From Marinomonas fungiae (lineage in GTDB: Bacteria > Pseudomonadota > Gammaproteobacteria > Pseudomonadales > Marinomonadaceae): a stretch of 64,000 nucleotides of DNA. Position numbers and translations under genes: made by a program. Location: NCBI RefSeq assembly GCF_001418205.1, contig NZ_LIQF01000007.1, forward strand, positions 32,826 to 96,825, read 5' to 3'. Under the pieces are notes generated by a model. The model searched no databases, was not told where the DNA came from, and saw only the letters and a list, made by a program, of their open reading frames with translations. Shown one piece after another: positions 37,826-44,890 of this stretch. Numbering within the stretch: position 1 is the stretch's first letter; each line of letters starts with the position of its first letter.

Positions 37826-37929
37826 TGGTCTCCCGGGCTTTTGTCCCGCCGTGTAACCTTGAAACTTCAAGGTCGAAAGCTCTCGGACCAGTCACGCCAT
37901 TAACAAATGACATCGGAACCCTAGCTCTC
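37826..37929 (-). promoter_or_regulatory. Guanidine-I (ykkC) riboswitch
   Basis: On the minus strand the leader carries the invariant ykkC blocks in order: CTAGGGTTCCG (from 37924), GGTCCGAGAGC, then ACGGCGGGACAAAAGCCCGG ending near 37831. Between them are a GGCGTGACTGGTCC arm and a variable stem, GACCTTGAAGTTTCAAGGTT. This is a textbook match to the guanidine-I aptamer, which turns genes on when guanidine binds. The expression platform is not obvious: CACATGG and CCATGTG can pair just downstream (37827-37793), but no run of T follows. Confidence 0.95.
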
Positions 37930-37945
37930 TATTTTCTATATTGTG

Positions 37946-37973
37946 ATGTTCGACTTTCCAAGGGTACGAACAT
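37946..37973. promoter_or_regulatory. Dyad upstream of the guanidine-I riboswitch
   Basis: A perfect 7-bp inverted repeat (ATGTTCG / CGAACAT) with a 14-bp spacer. If transcription starts from the sigma-54 element just upstream, the dyad lies at the very 5' end of the mRNA and could fold as a hairpin; otherwise it could be a protein operator. Another ATGTTCGA copy occurs at 38143-38150. Confidence 0.4.
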
Positions 37974-37983
37974 AATTTTTAAA

Positions 37984-37999
37984 AGCACTTACTGTGCCA
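37984..37999 (-). promoter_or_regulatory. Sigma-54 promoter of the guanidine operon
   Basis: On the minus strand TGGCACAGTAAGTGCT matches the consensus TGGCAC-N5-TTGCW at all but one defined -12 base, with the GG and GC doublets in exact spacing. The start would be near 37973, some 44 nt before the riboswitch. Nitrogen-scavenging operons often use sigma-54 with NtrC. TGGTGC half-sites at 38087-38092 and 38223-38228 are weak candidates for activator sites. Confidence 0.7.
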
Positions 38000-38000
38000 A

Positions 38001-38272
38001 GCTTGAGATTTTCTTGCTCAATTGCGCTGTTAAGGCCGAATAAAAAAATATGCTTTTTTTATTTATATAATTATCAATGAGTTACATGGTGCTTGTAACG
38101 TTGGAAATTCATAGAGCAATGTGTAACGAAATTCACGTGAGAATGTTCGATTCCTGATTATTATGTTGATTTTTTTGGATGCGGTAAATCGAGCGCTCAC
38201 TTTAAGTGCGTCTGACGCAATTTGGTGCGCAATGCATATTGAAATACTGGGTTTAGTTGGATCATTTTACAT
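38001..38272. other. Upstream control region of the guanidine operon
   Basis: About 270 bp of AT-rich DNA between the sigma-54 element and the stop of the LysR gene. It has room for enhancer sites. TGGTGC occurs twice (38087-38092, 38223-38228); full NtrC palindromes are not evident. No gene is seen. Confidence 0.4.
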
Positions 38273-39205
38273 TTAGTTGCCATCAAATATACGTCGGCCT
38301 TGTTGGATGAATATGTCCCTTAGGCATTTCGCGGCAGGAGACAGGTAGCCTTCTCTACGGCTGATGACATTGTAGAATCTATCCATGCTTAGCTCTGCGA
38401 TGGGAACTTCTTTGAGATGCTTTTTGCTGGTATCGACACTTTCTAAGTTCCGTCTAGAAATAAAACTCAGCAATTCCGTCTTCATAATAACGGAAGGAAT
38501 CATAAGCAATAAATTTGTTTCAATTTGCACTTCAGGTTTGCTGAAACCATGCAGATCGAAAGCCCGATCAAGCCATTGGCGGCTCATAACGGAGCTGGGT
38601 GCTAAGATCCATTTAAAGTTTACAAGGCGTGCGAGGCTAATGTCCTCTTTGAAAATGTCATGTGAACTATTGGCGACGACAACCATCGTATCTTGATAAA
38701 AAGGCACACATTCAAAATTGTCGTCTAATTCACCATACAGACCAATGACCAGATCAAGCTCACGTTCTCTGAGCTTTTCGTAGAGAAAATCGGTTTGCCC
38801 AATGACGGTTTTTAGCTGAATGTTGGGGAAGTCTCGCGTGAGAATATGAATGATCGGTAATAGTATGTGATGCGCTGCAGTAGGCACTAATCCAAGCTTC
38901 ACTTGGCCTTTCTCACCGGACTCTAGCTCTTTGATCTCTTCGGCAACATCTTGCACGCTTGCGAGTATCGATTGCGATCTCTGCAACAATAATTTTCCCG
39001 CCGCCGTCAGCTGAATATTACGGCCATCTTTTTCAAATAGTCGTGTATTTAGAGTACGCTCTAATCGGCGAATGCTGCCTGTTAACGCGGGTTGGGTTTT
39101 ATGAAGTTGCTCAGCGGCTTTGCCAACATGGCCCAGCGTGGCAATGCGCTGAAAGTATATAAGATCACGCAACTCTAATTGATCATTCATATTTATCGAT
39201 TTCAA
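38273..39205 (-). CDS. LysR-family regulator of the tctC region
   Basis: A 310-residue LysR regulator, with helix-turn-helix IATLGHVGKAAEQLHKTQPA and recognition helix ALTGSIRRLERTL, and an effector domain from about residue 95. It is divergent from tctC with a 142-bp gap, the usual LysR-target layout. The guanidine operon begins downstream on the same strand but has its own promoter and riboswitch, so control of it by this protein is not needed. Confidence 0.88.
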   Translation of the reverse strand: MKSINMNDQLELRDLIYFQRIATLGHVGKAAEQLHKTQPALTGSIRRLERTLNTRLFEKDGRNIQLTAAGKLLLQRSQSILASVQDVAEEIKELESGEKGQVKLGLVPTAAHHILLPIIHILTRDFPNIQLKTVIGQTDFLYEKLRERELDLVIGLYGELDDNFECVPFYQDTMVVVANSSHDIFKEDISLARLVNFKWILAPSSVMSRQWLDRAFDLHGFSKPEVQIETNLLLMIPSVIMKTELLSFISRRNLESVDTSKKHLKEVPIAELSMDRFYNVISRREGYLSPAAKCLRDIFIQQGRRIFDGN

Positions 39206-39225
39206 ATAAAATACTATTGGAATTT

Positions 39226-39241
39226 ATTGATTATATACAAT
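39226..39241. promoter_or_regulatory. Candidate LysR box between lysR and tctC
   Basis: ATTGATTATATACAAT, an imperfect dyad with ATTG/CAAT ends, sits midway between divergent lysR and tctC. AT-rich context makes chance occurrence quite possible. Confidence 0.3.
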
Positions 39242-39347
39242 AATAATTTTGCTATGTAGATGTGCTTTGTTAGCCGACTTGTTATTGGTTAACCCCATCG
39301 TATGTCACGCCATATAAAAATAAACAGAAAATGCGAGAACTTAAATA

Positions 39348-40304
39348 ATGAAACTATCTAGCTCAAAACTGATTAAATGTTCAGCGATGGCTCTATTAGT
39401 CAGTACCTCAAGTGTATACGCTGATGATTTTCCCACTCACCCAATCACTGTTGTAGTGCCATATGGTGCGGGTGGGACAACAGACATCTCAGCTCGCAAG
39501 CTTTCTAGTTTAGCGGAAGGGGAGCTTGGACAACCGATTGTTGTAGAGAATCGCCCCGGTGCCAGCGGCACAAACGCCATGCGAGCCGTCGCCAATGCTA
39601 AAGCAGATGGCTACACACTGATTGCCACCACTTCTTCCCCTTTATTTGTGACCCCTGCAGTGCGTCCGGTTGGCTACGATTCGGTGCAAGACTTCACGCC
39701 TATTTTAAATTATTCAGGTCCTTACCATGGGGTGTTGGTGCAGGCGGATAGCCCTTACCAGTCGTTTGATGAGTTAATGAAGGCCGCCAAGTCAGATAAG
39801 TCCATTAGTTATGGAACGGCAGGCGCTATGGGCGGGCCTCATTTATCGTTTGAATTAATCGCTCGAGAAACGGGTGCCAAACTCAAGCATGTACCGTTTA
39901 ACGGTGCTGGCGCTGCCACAGCGGCTCTATTAGGCAACCACGTAGATGTCGCCCTAGTTCCGGCTTACCGTGATTTGGTTTTAGACTCAAAGCTGAGACT
40001 GTTAGGTGTGTTGGATGACAGTCGTGATCCTGACTTTGCGTCCGTTCCGACCTTAAAAGAGGCTGGCTATAACGTCGAATTCCCATCAGTGGTAGGCATC
40101 ATGGCTCCCGCGGGTACTGCCCCTGAGATTGTCAAAAAGCTAGAAACTGCTTTTACCAAAGTCGCTACATCGGATGAATTCCAAACCTTTATGAACAAGC
40201 TGAATCAGCCTGTTAGGGTGATGAGCGGAGACAAATTGGGTGAAATCATTCAATCTAACCTTGAAACCTATCGCAATGTTGCTAAAGAGTTGAGTCAGAA
40301 GTAA
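39348..40304 (+). CDS. tctC: Tripartite tricarboxylate transporter substrate-binding protein
   Basis: A 318-residue periplasmic protein of the Bug/TctC family. The signal peptide ends at SSVYA-DD. Family blocks PITVVVPYGAGGTTDISAR, ENRPGASG and GYTLIATTSS are intact. It would capture a carboxylate-type ligand for a TctAB carrier. Its stop overlaps the next ATG in a TAATG junction. Because tctB is cut and tctA missing, it may now be an orphan or serve a TctAB pair coded elsewhere. Confidence 0.88.
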   Translation: MKLSSSKLIKCSAMALLVSTSSVYADDFPTHPITVVVPYGAGGTTDISARKLSSLAEGELGQPIVVENRPGASGTNAMRAVANAKADGYTLIATTSSPLFVTPAVRPVGYDSVQDFTPILNYSGPYHGVLVQADSPYQSFDELMKAAKSDKSISYGTAGAMGGPHLSFELIARETGAKLKHVPFNGAGAATAALLGNHVDVALVPAYRDLVLDSKLRLLGVLDDSRDPDFASVPTLKEAGYNVEFPSVVGIMAPAGTAPEIVKKLETAFTKVATSDEFQTFMNKLNQPVRVMSGDKLGEIIQSNLETYRNVAKELSQK

Positions 40305-40594
40305 TGAACTCCCATGTTTCACAGCTATGGGCAAAGAGTGGCTTACAGTCACTCATTTGCCTGATATTGGCTAGTTTTGCGGGTCTAGGTTTCTGGACGT
40401 TAGAAACCCAAGTGCAGGTGTTTAGCTTTGGCGATTCTTTGTTTGATGCGCAGTTCTTCCCGCGCATTGTACTAGGCCTGATTGTCGTAACCGCTCTTTT
40501 GTGCTGTGTGGCGCGAATCAAAAAAACGGATGAACCTATTGGCCCTTTTTCAGGATGGATAATGGCTTTTGTTTTGCTCCACTTCCTCGAGTAG
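40304..40594 (+). pseudogene. tctB: Truncated TctB-like membrane subunit
   Basis: A 96-residue remnant of the small TctB subunit, normally about 150 residues with four helices. Helix 1 (about 15-35), the loop FSFGDSLFDAQFFPRIVLG and helix 2 are present. The frame stops within helix 3 (GWIMAFVLLHFLE), where the convergent LysR gene begins. The last 45 bp overlap that gene's 3' end. No tctA follows. A deletion that joined the LysR gene into tctB is the simplest explanation. Confidence 0.7.
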
Positions 40595-41455
40595 CCAAGC
40601 TCGGAACTGCTCTGCGTTAGGATGTTCAAAGCCCTTGCTAGGGCTAACGAGGTAGAAGGCTTCGTTGGTTGGTACTTTATGTTCAAAGGGAGCCACCAAT
40701 TGCCCTGTGGCGATCATATCTTTAATTAAAGAGCTTCGCCCTAATGCAACTCCTTCACCTGCTTTGGCCATTTCGAGTGCCGAGATTAAGGTATCAAAAT
40801 GAATGCCCTGAGAAGGGTCAATATGCTGAACGCCGGTCTTATTAAGCCAGTATCCCCATCCTTCGTTGTAGCCATCTACATGTAATAATGTATGCTCGGA
40901 CAGCTGGTCTGGGGTTGTTAGCGCGATGGAATCCTTTAATAGGTGAGGGCTGCATACCGGCACGAGGTCGTCCCATGTTAGTCTGTCGCAGCGTAAATCT
41001 GGCCAATCCCCCATGCCGTAACGAATTTCCATATCAGACTCTTTATCAAGGCTTTCTACCCAAATATTAGTCGGTAATCGCAGCTTAACTTGCGGGTAGG
41101 TTTTTCTAAAATGTCCGAGTCTAGGTGCTAACCACGTCGTAAAAAAAACCAAACTTGAGCGAATCGTCAATGGACGTGTCTGACCTTGCCCAAATAATTC
41201 ATCCGTCACCTCGGCCAGCCGCTCAATAGATTCATGCACGATGGGGATATAAGCGCGCCCGGCTTTGGTCAACTCCAAGCCTCTTGGTAAACGTTTGAAT
41301 AGCTCGGTGCCTAGTTGTGATTCTAATCCTTTGATTTGTTGGCTAACGGCTGCTTGCGTCATATTGAGCTCTTGTGCTGCCTGTGTGAAATTCAGGTAGC
41401 GCGCAGACACTTCAAATGATCTAAGCCAGTTAAGAGGGGGAAGCTTTTTTTTCAT
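40550..41455 (-). CDS. dddR: LysR-family regulator, probable DddR
   Basis: A 301-residue GcvA-like LysR regulator (LPPLNWLRSFEVSARYLNFT, recognition helix AAVSQQIKGLE). It follows dddC on the same strand, as dddR does in the described Marinomonas ddd cluster, which makes it the best candidate activator of DMSP genes. A terminator at 41645 separates it from dddC, so it probably has its own promoter. The start at 41455 gives the family N-terminus; a longer frame to 41494 adds an atypical tail. The last few residues lie across the tctB junction. Confidence 0.75.
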   Translation of the reverse strand: MKKKLPPLNWLRSFEVSARYLNFTQAAQELNMTQAAVSQQIKGLESQLGTELFKRLPRGLELTKAGRAYIPIVHESIERLAEVTDELFGQGQTRPLTIRSSLVFFTTWLAPRLGHFRKTYPQVKLRLPTNIWVESLDKESDMEIRYGMGDWPDLRCDRLTWDDLVPVCSPHLLKDSIALTTPDQLSEHTLLHVDGYNEGWGYWLNKTGVQHIDPSQGIHFDTLISALEMAKAGEGVALGRSSLIKDMIATGQLVAPFEHKVPTNEAFYLVSPSKGFEHPNAEQFRAWLLEEVEQNKSHYPS

Positions 41456-41644
41456 TGTTATTCTTCTCACATGTACCAGGCCACGAGCGTCCAAGATTGC
41501 TCATTACCAGTCGTTGGAATTCTAATGATTGAAGCTTGAATTATCGTCTTTTTTATCTGACCTATCACTCACTATTTACGCCATTCTACTCATTCATAAC
41601 GACTGTTTAGTCATCCAAGTAAGATTTTTAAGCAGGCGTTAAAA

Positions 41645-41686
41645 TAAAAAAACTAGGCCTATACAGGTACAGGCCTAGTTTTTTAT
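41645..41686 (-). terminator. Terminator after dddC
   Basis: A perfect stem of about 14 bp (AAAACTAGGCCT and complement) around a 10-nt loop, with A-runs on one side and T-runs on the other. It can work in both directions and lies 16 bp beyond the dddC stop. Confidence 0.88.
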
Positions 41687-41701
41687 TACTAATGTATTAT
41701 T

Positions 41702-43192
41702 TTAGCTAGGGAAAGCGAAGGATACGCCTTCACGTACTCCGCTAGACGGCCAGCGCTGCGTGATGGTTTTACGTCGAGTGTAGAAACGTACGCCATCAGG
41801 CCCGTAAGCATGAAGATCACCGAATAAAGAGCGCTTCCAGCCACCAAAGCTATGATAAGCAACTGGAACTGGCAGAGGAACGTTGATGCCGACCATGCCC
41901 ACTTGAATGTGAGTTGAGAAGTAGCGAGCCGCTTCTCCGTCACGGGTAAAGATACAGGTACCATTACCGTACTCGTGATCGTTAATCAGCTGCATTGCCT
42001 CTTCCATAGTGGCAACGCGAACAACTTGCAACACAGGCCCAAAAATTTCTTCTTGATAGCTTTGCATCGTAGGGGTTACACCGTCGATCAGTGTTGCACC
42101 AACAAAGAAGCCATTTTCGTAACCGGAAATGCTTGGCTCTCGACCATCTACAATCACTGTCGCGCCATCAGCTTCGGCACTGTTGATGTAACCGACAACT
42201 TTCTGTTGGTGTGCACGTGTAATAACAGGACCAAAATCATTGTTTTTGTCGCTGTACTCACCCACGGTTAGATTTTTCATAGCGGCTTGCATCTTAGCTA
42301 CTAAGGTATCCGCCGCTTCATCTCCTACCGCAACCGCAACCGATAGTGCCATGCAACGCTCGCCAGAGGAGCCAAACGCGGCACCTAGCAATTGGTTTAC
42401 GGCATTGTCCATGTCCGCATCAGGCATCACAATGGCATGGTTTTTAGCGCCACCTAATGCTTGGCAGCGCTTACCATTAGCGCTGGCAGTTGCGTAAATG
42501 TATTCGGCAATCGGTGTTGAGCCGACAAAGCTTACTGCTTGAACGCGTTTATCCGTCAAGAGTACATCTACCGCTTCTTTATCGCCGTTTACGACATTCA
42601 GCACGCCTTCTGGCAAGCCTGCTTCATGCAGTAATTGAGCAATATAGAGTGTTGAGCTAGGGTCTCTTTCTGATGGCTTAAGAACGAAAGTGTTGCCGCA
42701 AACAATGGCCAGCGGGAACATCCACATCGGTACCATGGCAGGGAAGTTAAAAGGAGTGATACCAGCGACTACACCTAGTGGTTGAAACTCACTCCAAGAA
42801 TCAATATTAGGACCAACATTTTTACTGAACTCGCCTTTTAGTAGCTCAGGCGCGCCGCAGGCAAATTCAACGTTTTCAATACCACGTTGCAGTTCACCCG
42901 CCGCATCATGACAAATTTTGCCGTGTTCTTGGCCGATCATCTCACAGATTTTATCTGCGTTTTGCTCAAGCAGCTCTTTGAAGCGAAACATGACGCGAGC
43001 ACGCTTAAGTGGCGGTGTGTCGCGCCACGCAGGGAAAGCGGCTTGCGCGGCAGCAATAGCGTCTTCTACGGTTTCCTTTGGCGCTAAAGCTACTTGTTTT
43101 GAGACCTCTCCAGTTGCAGGGTTGAAAACATCTTGCATACGTTGAGCAGTGGAGACTAGTTGGCCATTAATTAGGTGTCCGATGGTGTTCAT
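41702..43192 (-). CDS. dddC: CoA-acylating malonate/methylmalonate semialdehyde dehydrogenase DddC
   Basis: A 496-residue aldehyde dehydrogenase of the MmsA type. The catalytic cysteine is Cys280 in SSGERCMALSV, and FNFPAMVPMWMFP is typical of CoA-acylating members, which lack the usual general-base glutamate. In the DMSP pathway DddC turns malonate semialdehyde into acetyl-CoA, CO2 and NADH. It follows dddB by 67 bp with a GAGGAA site. Sequence alone cannot separate DddC from valine-pathway MmsA; the neighbours decide. Confidence 0.9.
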   Translation of the reverse strand: MNTIGHLINGQLVSTAQRMQDVFNPATGEVSKQVALAPKETVEDAIAAAQAAFPAWRDTPPLKRARVMFRFKELLEQNADKICEMIGQEHGKICHDAAGELQRGIENVEFACGAPELLKGEFSKNVGPNIDSWSEFQPLGVVAGITPFNFPAMVPMWMFPLAIVCGNTFVLKPSERDPSSTLYIAQLLHEAGLPEGVLNVVNGDKEAVDVLLTDKRVQAVSFVGSTPIAEYIYATASANGKRCQALGGAKNHAIVMPDADMDNAVNQLLGAAFGSSGERCMALSVAVAVGDEAADTLVAKMQAAMKNLTVGEYSDKNNDFGPVITRAHQQKVVGYINSAEADGATVIVDGREPSISGYENGFFVGATLIDGVTPTMQSYQEEIFGPVLQVVRVATMEEAMQLINDHEYGNGTCIFTRDGEAARYFSTHIQVGMVGINVPLPVPVAYHSFGGWKRSLFGDLHAYGPDGVRFYTRRKTITQRWPSSGVREGVSFAFPS

Positions 43193-43259
43193 TGTTTTTC
43201 CTCAAATATTGTTAGCATGTTACTTATTCAATTAGGCGATGACGTTACGTTATGGTCAC

Positions 43260-44417
43260 TCACCAAAGCTGTTTATAAATGTCGATGATCTGTTCTGCCG
43301 TCGGCACGATGGGATTATTATTTGGCGAACCGGACGCCAATGCTTGCTCTGCCATGGTTGGCATCAAGTCAAAAAACTGCTGTCGGCTGATGCCAAATTG
43401 TTCAGGTGTTGGCACCTGTAATTCGTCATTAAGGGCGCGCAGTTCGGCCATCAGTTTCTGGTTAGCTTCTTCATCGCTATCGGCTTGAGTTGCGACACCA
43501 ATGGCTCGGGCACAATCGGCGTATTTTTCAACGGCACTTGGAATAGAAAACTCGGTAACAGCGGGCAATAGCATGGCATTGGATAGCCCGTGAGGAACAT
43601 GGAAAGCAGCGCCAATAGGTCGGCTCATGCCATGCACTAAGGCGACAGAAGCGTTGGAAAAGGCAACCCCCGCTAATGTCGAGCCTAACATCATGGCTTC
43701 ACGTGCTTTTTTATCGCTGCCATCGTGATACACACGGCGAAGGTTAGGGCCGATTAACTTCATAGCCGCAATGGCTTGACTGTCACTGTAAGGGCTTGCT
43801 TTTTTACTGACGTAGGCTTCCATCGCATGGGTCAAAGCATCAATGCCTGTGTCAGCGGTAATTCGAGCCGGTAAGCTTAGGGTCAGTTTATAATCGACCA
43901 AGGCGGCGATTGGCATAAAGCCAACACCAACGCACAGCATCTTTTCATCGTTGGTCTCGTCGGTGATGATGGTGAAGCGTGTTACTTCTGTGCCGGTACC
44001 CGCTGTGGTAGGTACGGCAATGATAGGTAAGCCAACTTCATTGACGATTCTTGGGAATTTGTAATCGCGCATTTCGCCGCCAAATTTCCCCAAGATACTA
44101 ATCGCCTTGGCGCTATCAATCGGGCTACCGCCGCCTAGCGCAATAATACTGTCGTAATTGCCATTACGGACGGCCTCGACTCCCGCTTGAATTGAGCTTA
44201 CGGTCGGCTCGGGTACCGTATTATCAAAGACCTCCGAGGTGATTTGATGCTCCTCTAGGCAAGACTGAACTTGTCGAGCGTAGCCAAGTTCAACCATCAT
44301 TTTGTCGGTGATGATGAGAGGGCGAGTACACCCCAAACTGCCCAGAATAGTCGGGATTTCTAAGCTGGCATTTTCTCCTACCTGCATGATACGCGGTAGA
44401 ATGATTTGGTTAGACAT
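43260..44417 (-). CDS. dddB: Iron-containing alcohol dehydrogenase DddB
   Basis: A 385-residue group III alcohol dehydrogenase. It has the NAD-binding GGGSPIDSAKAISILGK near residue 78, PTTAGTGTEVTRF, and the iron-ligand region DALTHAMEAYVS ... HGMSRPIGAAFHVPHG with its conserved histidines. In DMSP catabolism DddB oxidises 3-hydroxypropionate to malonate semialdehyde. The start at 44417 follows GGAG with good spacing; the longer frame to 44477 enters the promoter region. It forms an operon with dddC and is divergent from dddD. Confidence 0.9.
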   Translation of the reverse strand: MSNQIILPRIMQVGENASLEIPTILGSLGCTRPLIITDKMMVELGYARQVQSCLEEHQITSEVFDNTVPEPTVSSIQAGVEAVRNGNYDSIIALGGGSPIDSAKAISILGKFGGEMRDYKFPRIVNEVGLPIIAVPTTAGTGTEVTRFTIITDETNDEKMLCVGVGFMPIAALVDYKLTLSLPARITADTGIDALTHAMEAYVSKKASPYSDSQAIAAMKLIGPNLRRVYHDGSDKKAREAMMLGSTLAGVAFSNASVALVHGMSRPIGAAFHVPHGLSNAMLLPAVTEFSIPSAVEKYADCARAIGVATQADSDEEANQKLMAELRALNDELQVPTPEQFGISRQQFFDLMPTMAEQALASGSPNNNPIVPTAEQIIDIYKQLW

Positions 44418-44477
44418 ATCGGCTCCACTTATTGTTATTTTATTTGTCCTAGGCTCATCTCTTAACACTTCCAACAT

Positions 44478-44890
44478 GGAACGTTAATGCGTTAAGAAAC
44501 ACCCTAAATAACCGCAACCAAAGGTTGCGAAACAACGTCATTGTTATGAATAAGTTGTAGCCTTTAAAGCAATAAAAAATCACCCTTAGAGTTAAGTATT
44601 TTTATAGCTTTCACCTTTTTATTATGATGAATTTGCAATATTTCTTTTGTTATCAATAGGTTGAGATTTTTATCGTTTCTTTGCATTTCAAGACATAAAA
44701 AAAATTTACCCATAGGTCTTTTTTTTATTGCTAGTCGCCATTTAAGAGCACTTCTAGTATGCCTCCTGTGCTGATCTCAACGGTACTGACTTGTGGCTTA
44801 GTCTCGATTACCAACATAGGTCAATAAAATTTACACGTACTGGTTTTCTTTATTCAGTTAAAAGAAGCTTTTTACACAGGATCAATAGAG
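44478..44890. other. Divergent dddB-dddD promoter region
   Basis: This 413-bp AT-rich gap must carry both DMSP promoters. Besides the 17-bp dyad at 44513-44529, an imperfect palindrome around AACGTTAATGCGTTAA occurs at about 44480-44496. No gene is seen. Confidence 0.5.
44513..44529. promoter_or_regulatory. Candidate DddR operator
   Basis: CGCAACC-AAA-GGTTGCG, a perfect 7-bp dyad with a 3-bp centre, lies about 96 bp upstream of dddB and 362 bp upstream of dddD. It is GC-rich in an AT-rich gap, which makes chance less likely. Binding by the LysR protein at 40550 is inference. Confidence 0.5.

Noticed and set aside
37681-38043. Open frame of 120 codons on the plus strand over the operon leader
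   Set aside because: It lies antisense to the guanidine-I riboswitch and the signal-peptide coding region; the RNA structure explains the conservation.
38087-38228. TGGTGC half-sites as NtrC enhancers
   Set aside because: Only single half-sites match; the opposite arms are weak. Kept only as a hint beside the sigma-54 promoter.
38273-40304. LysR-tctC pair as the DMSP regulator/uptake system
   Set aside because: The pair has its own divergent layout, while another LysR follows dddC directly; DMSP uptake is explained by DddT.
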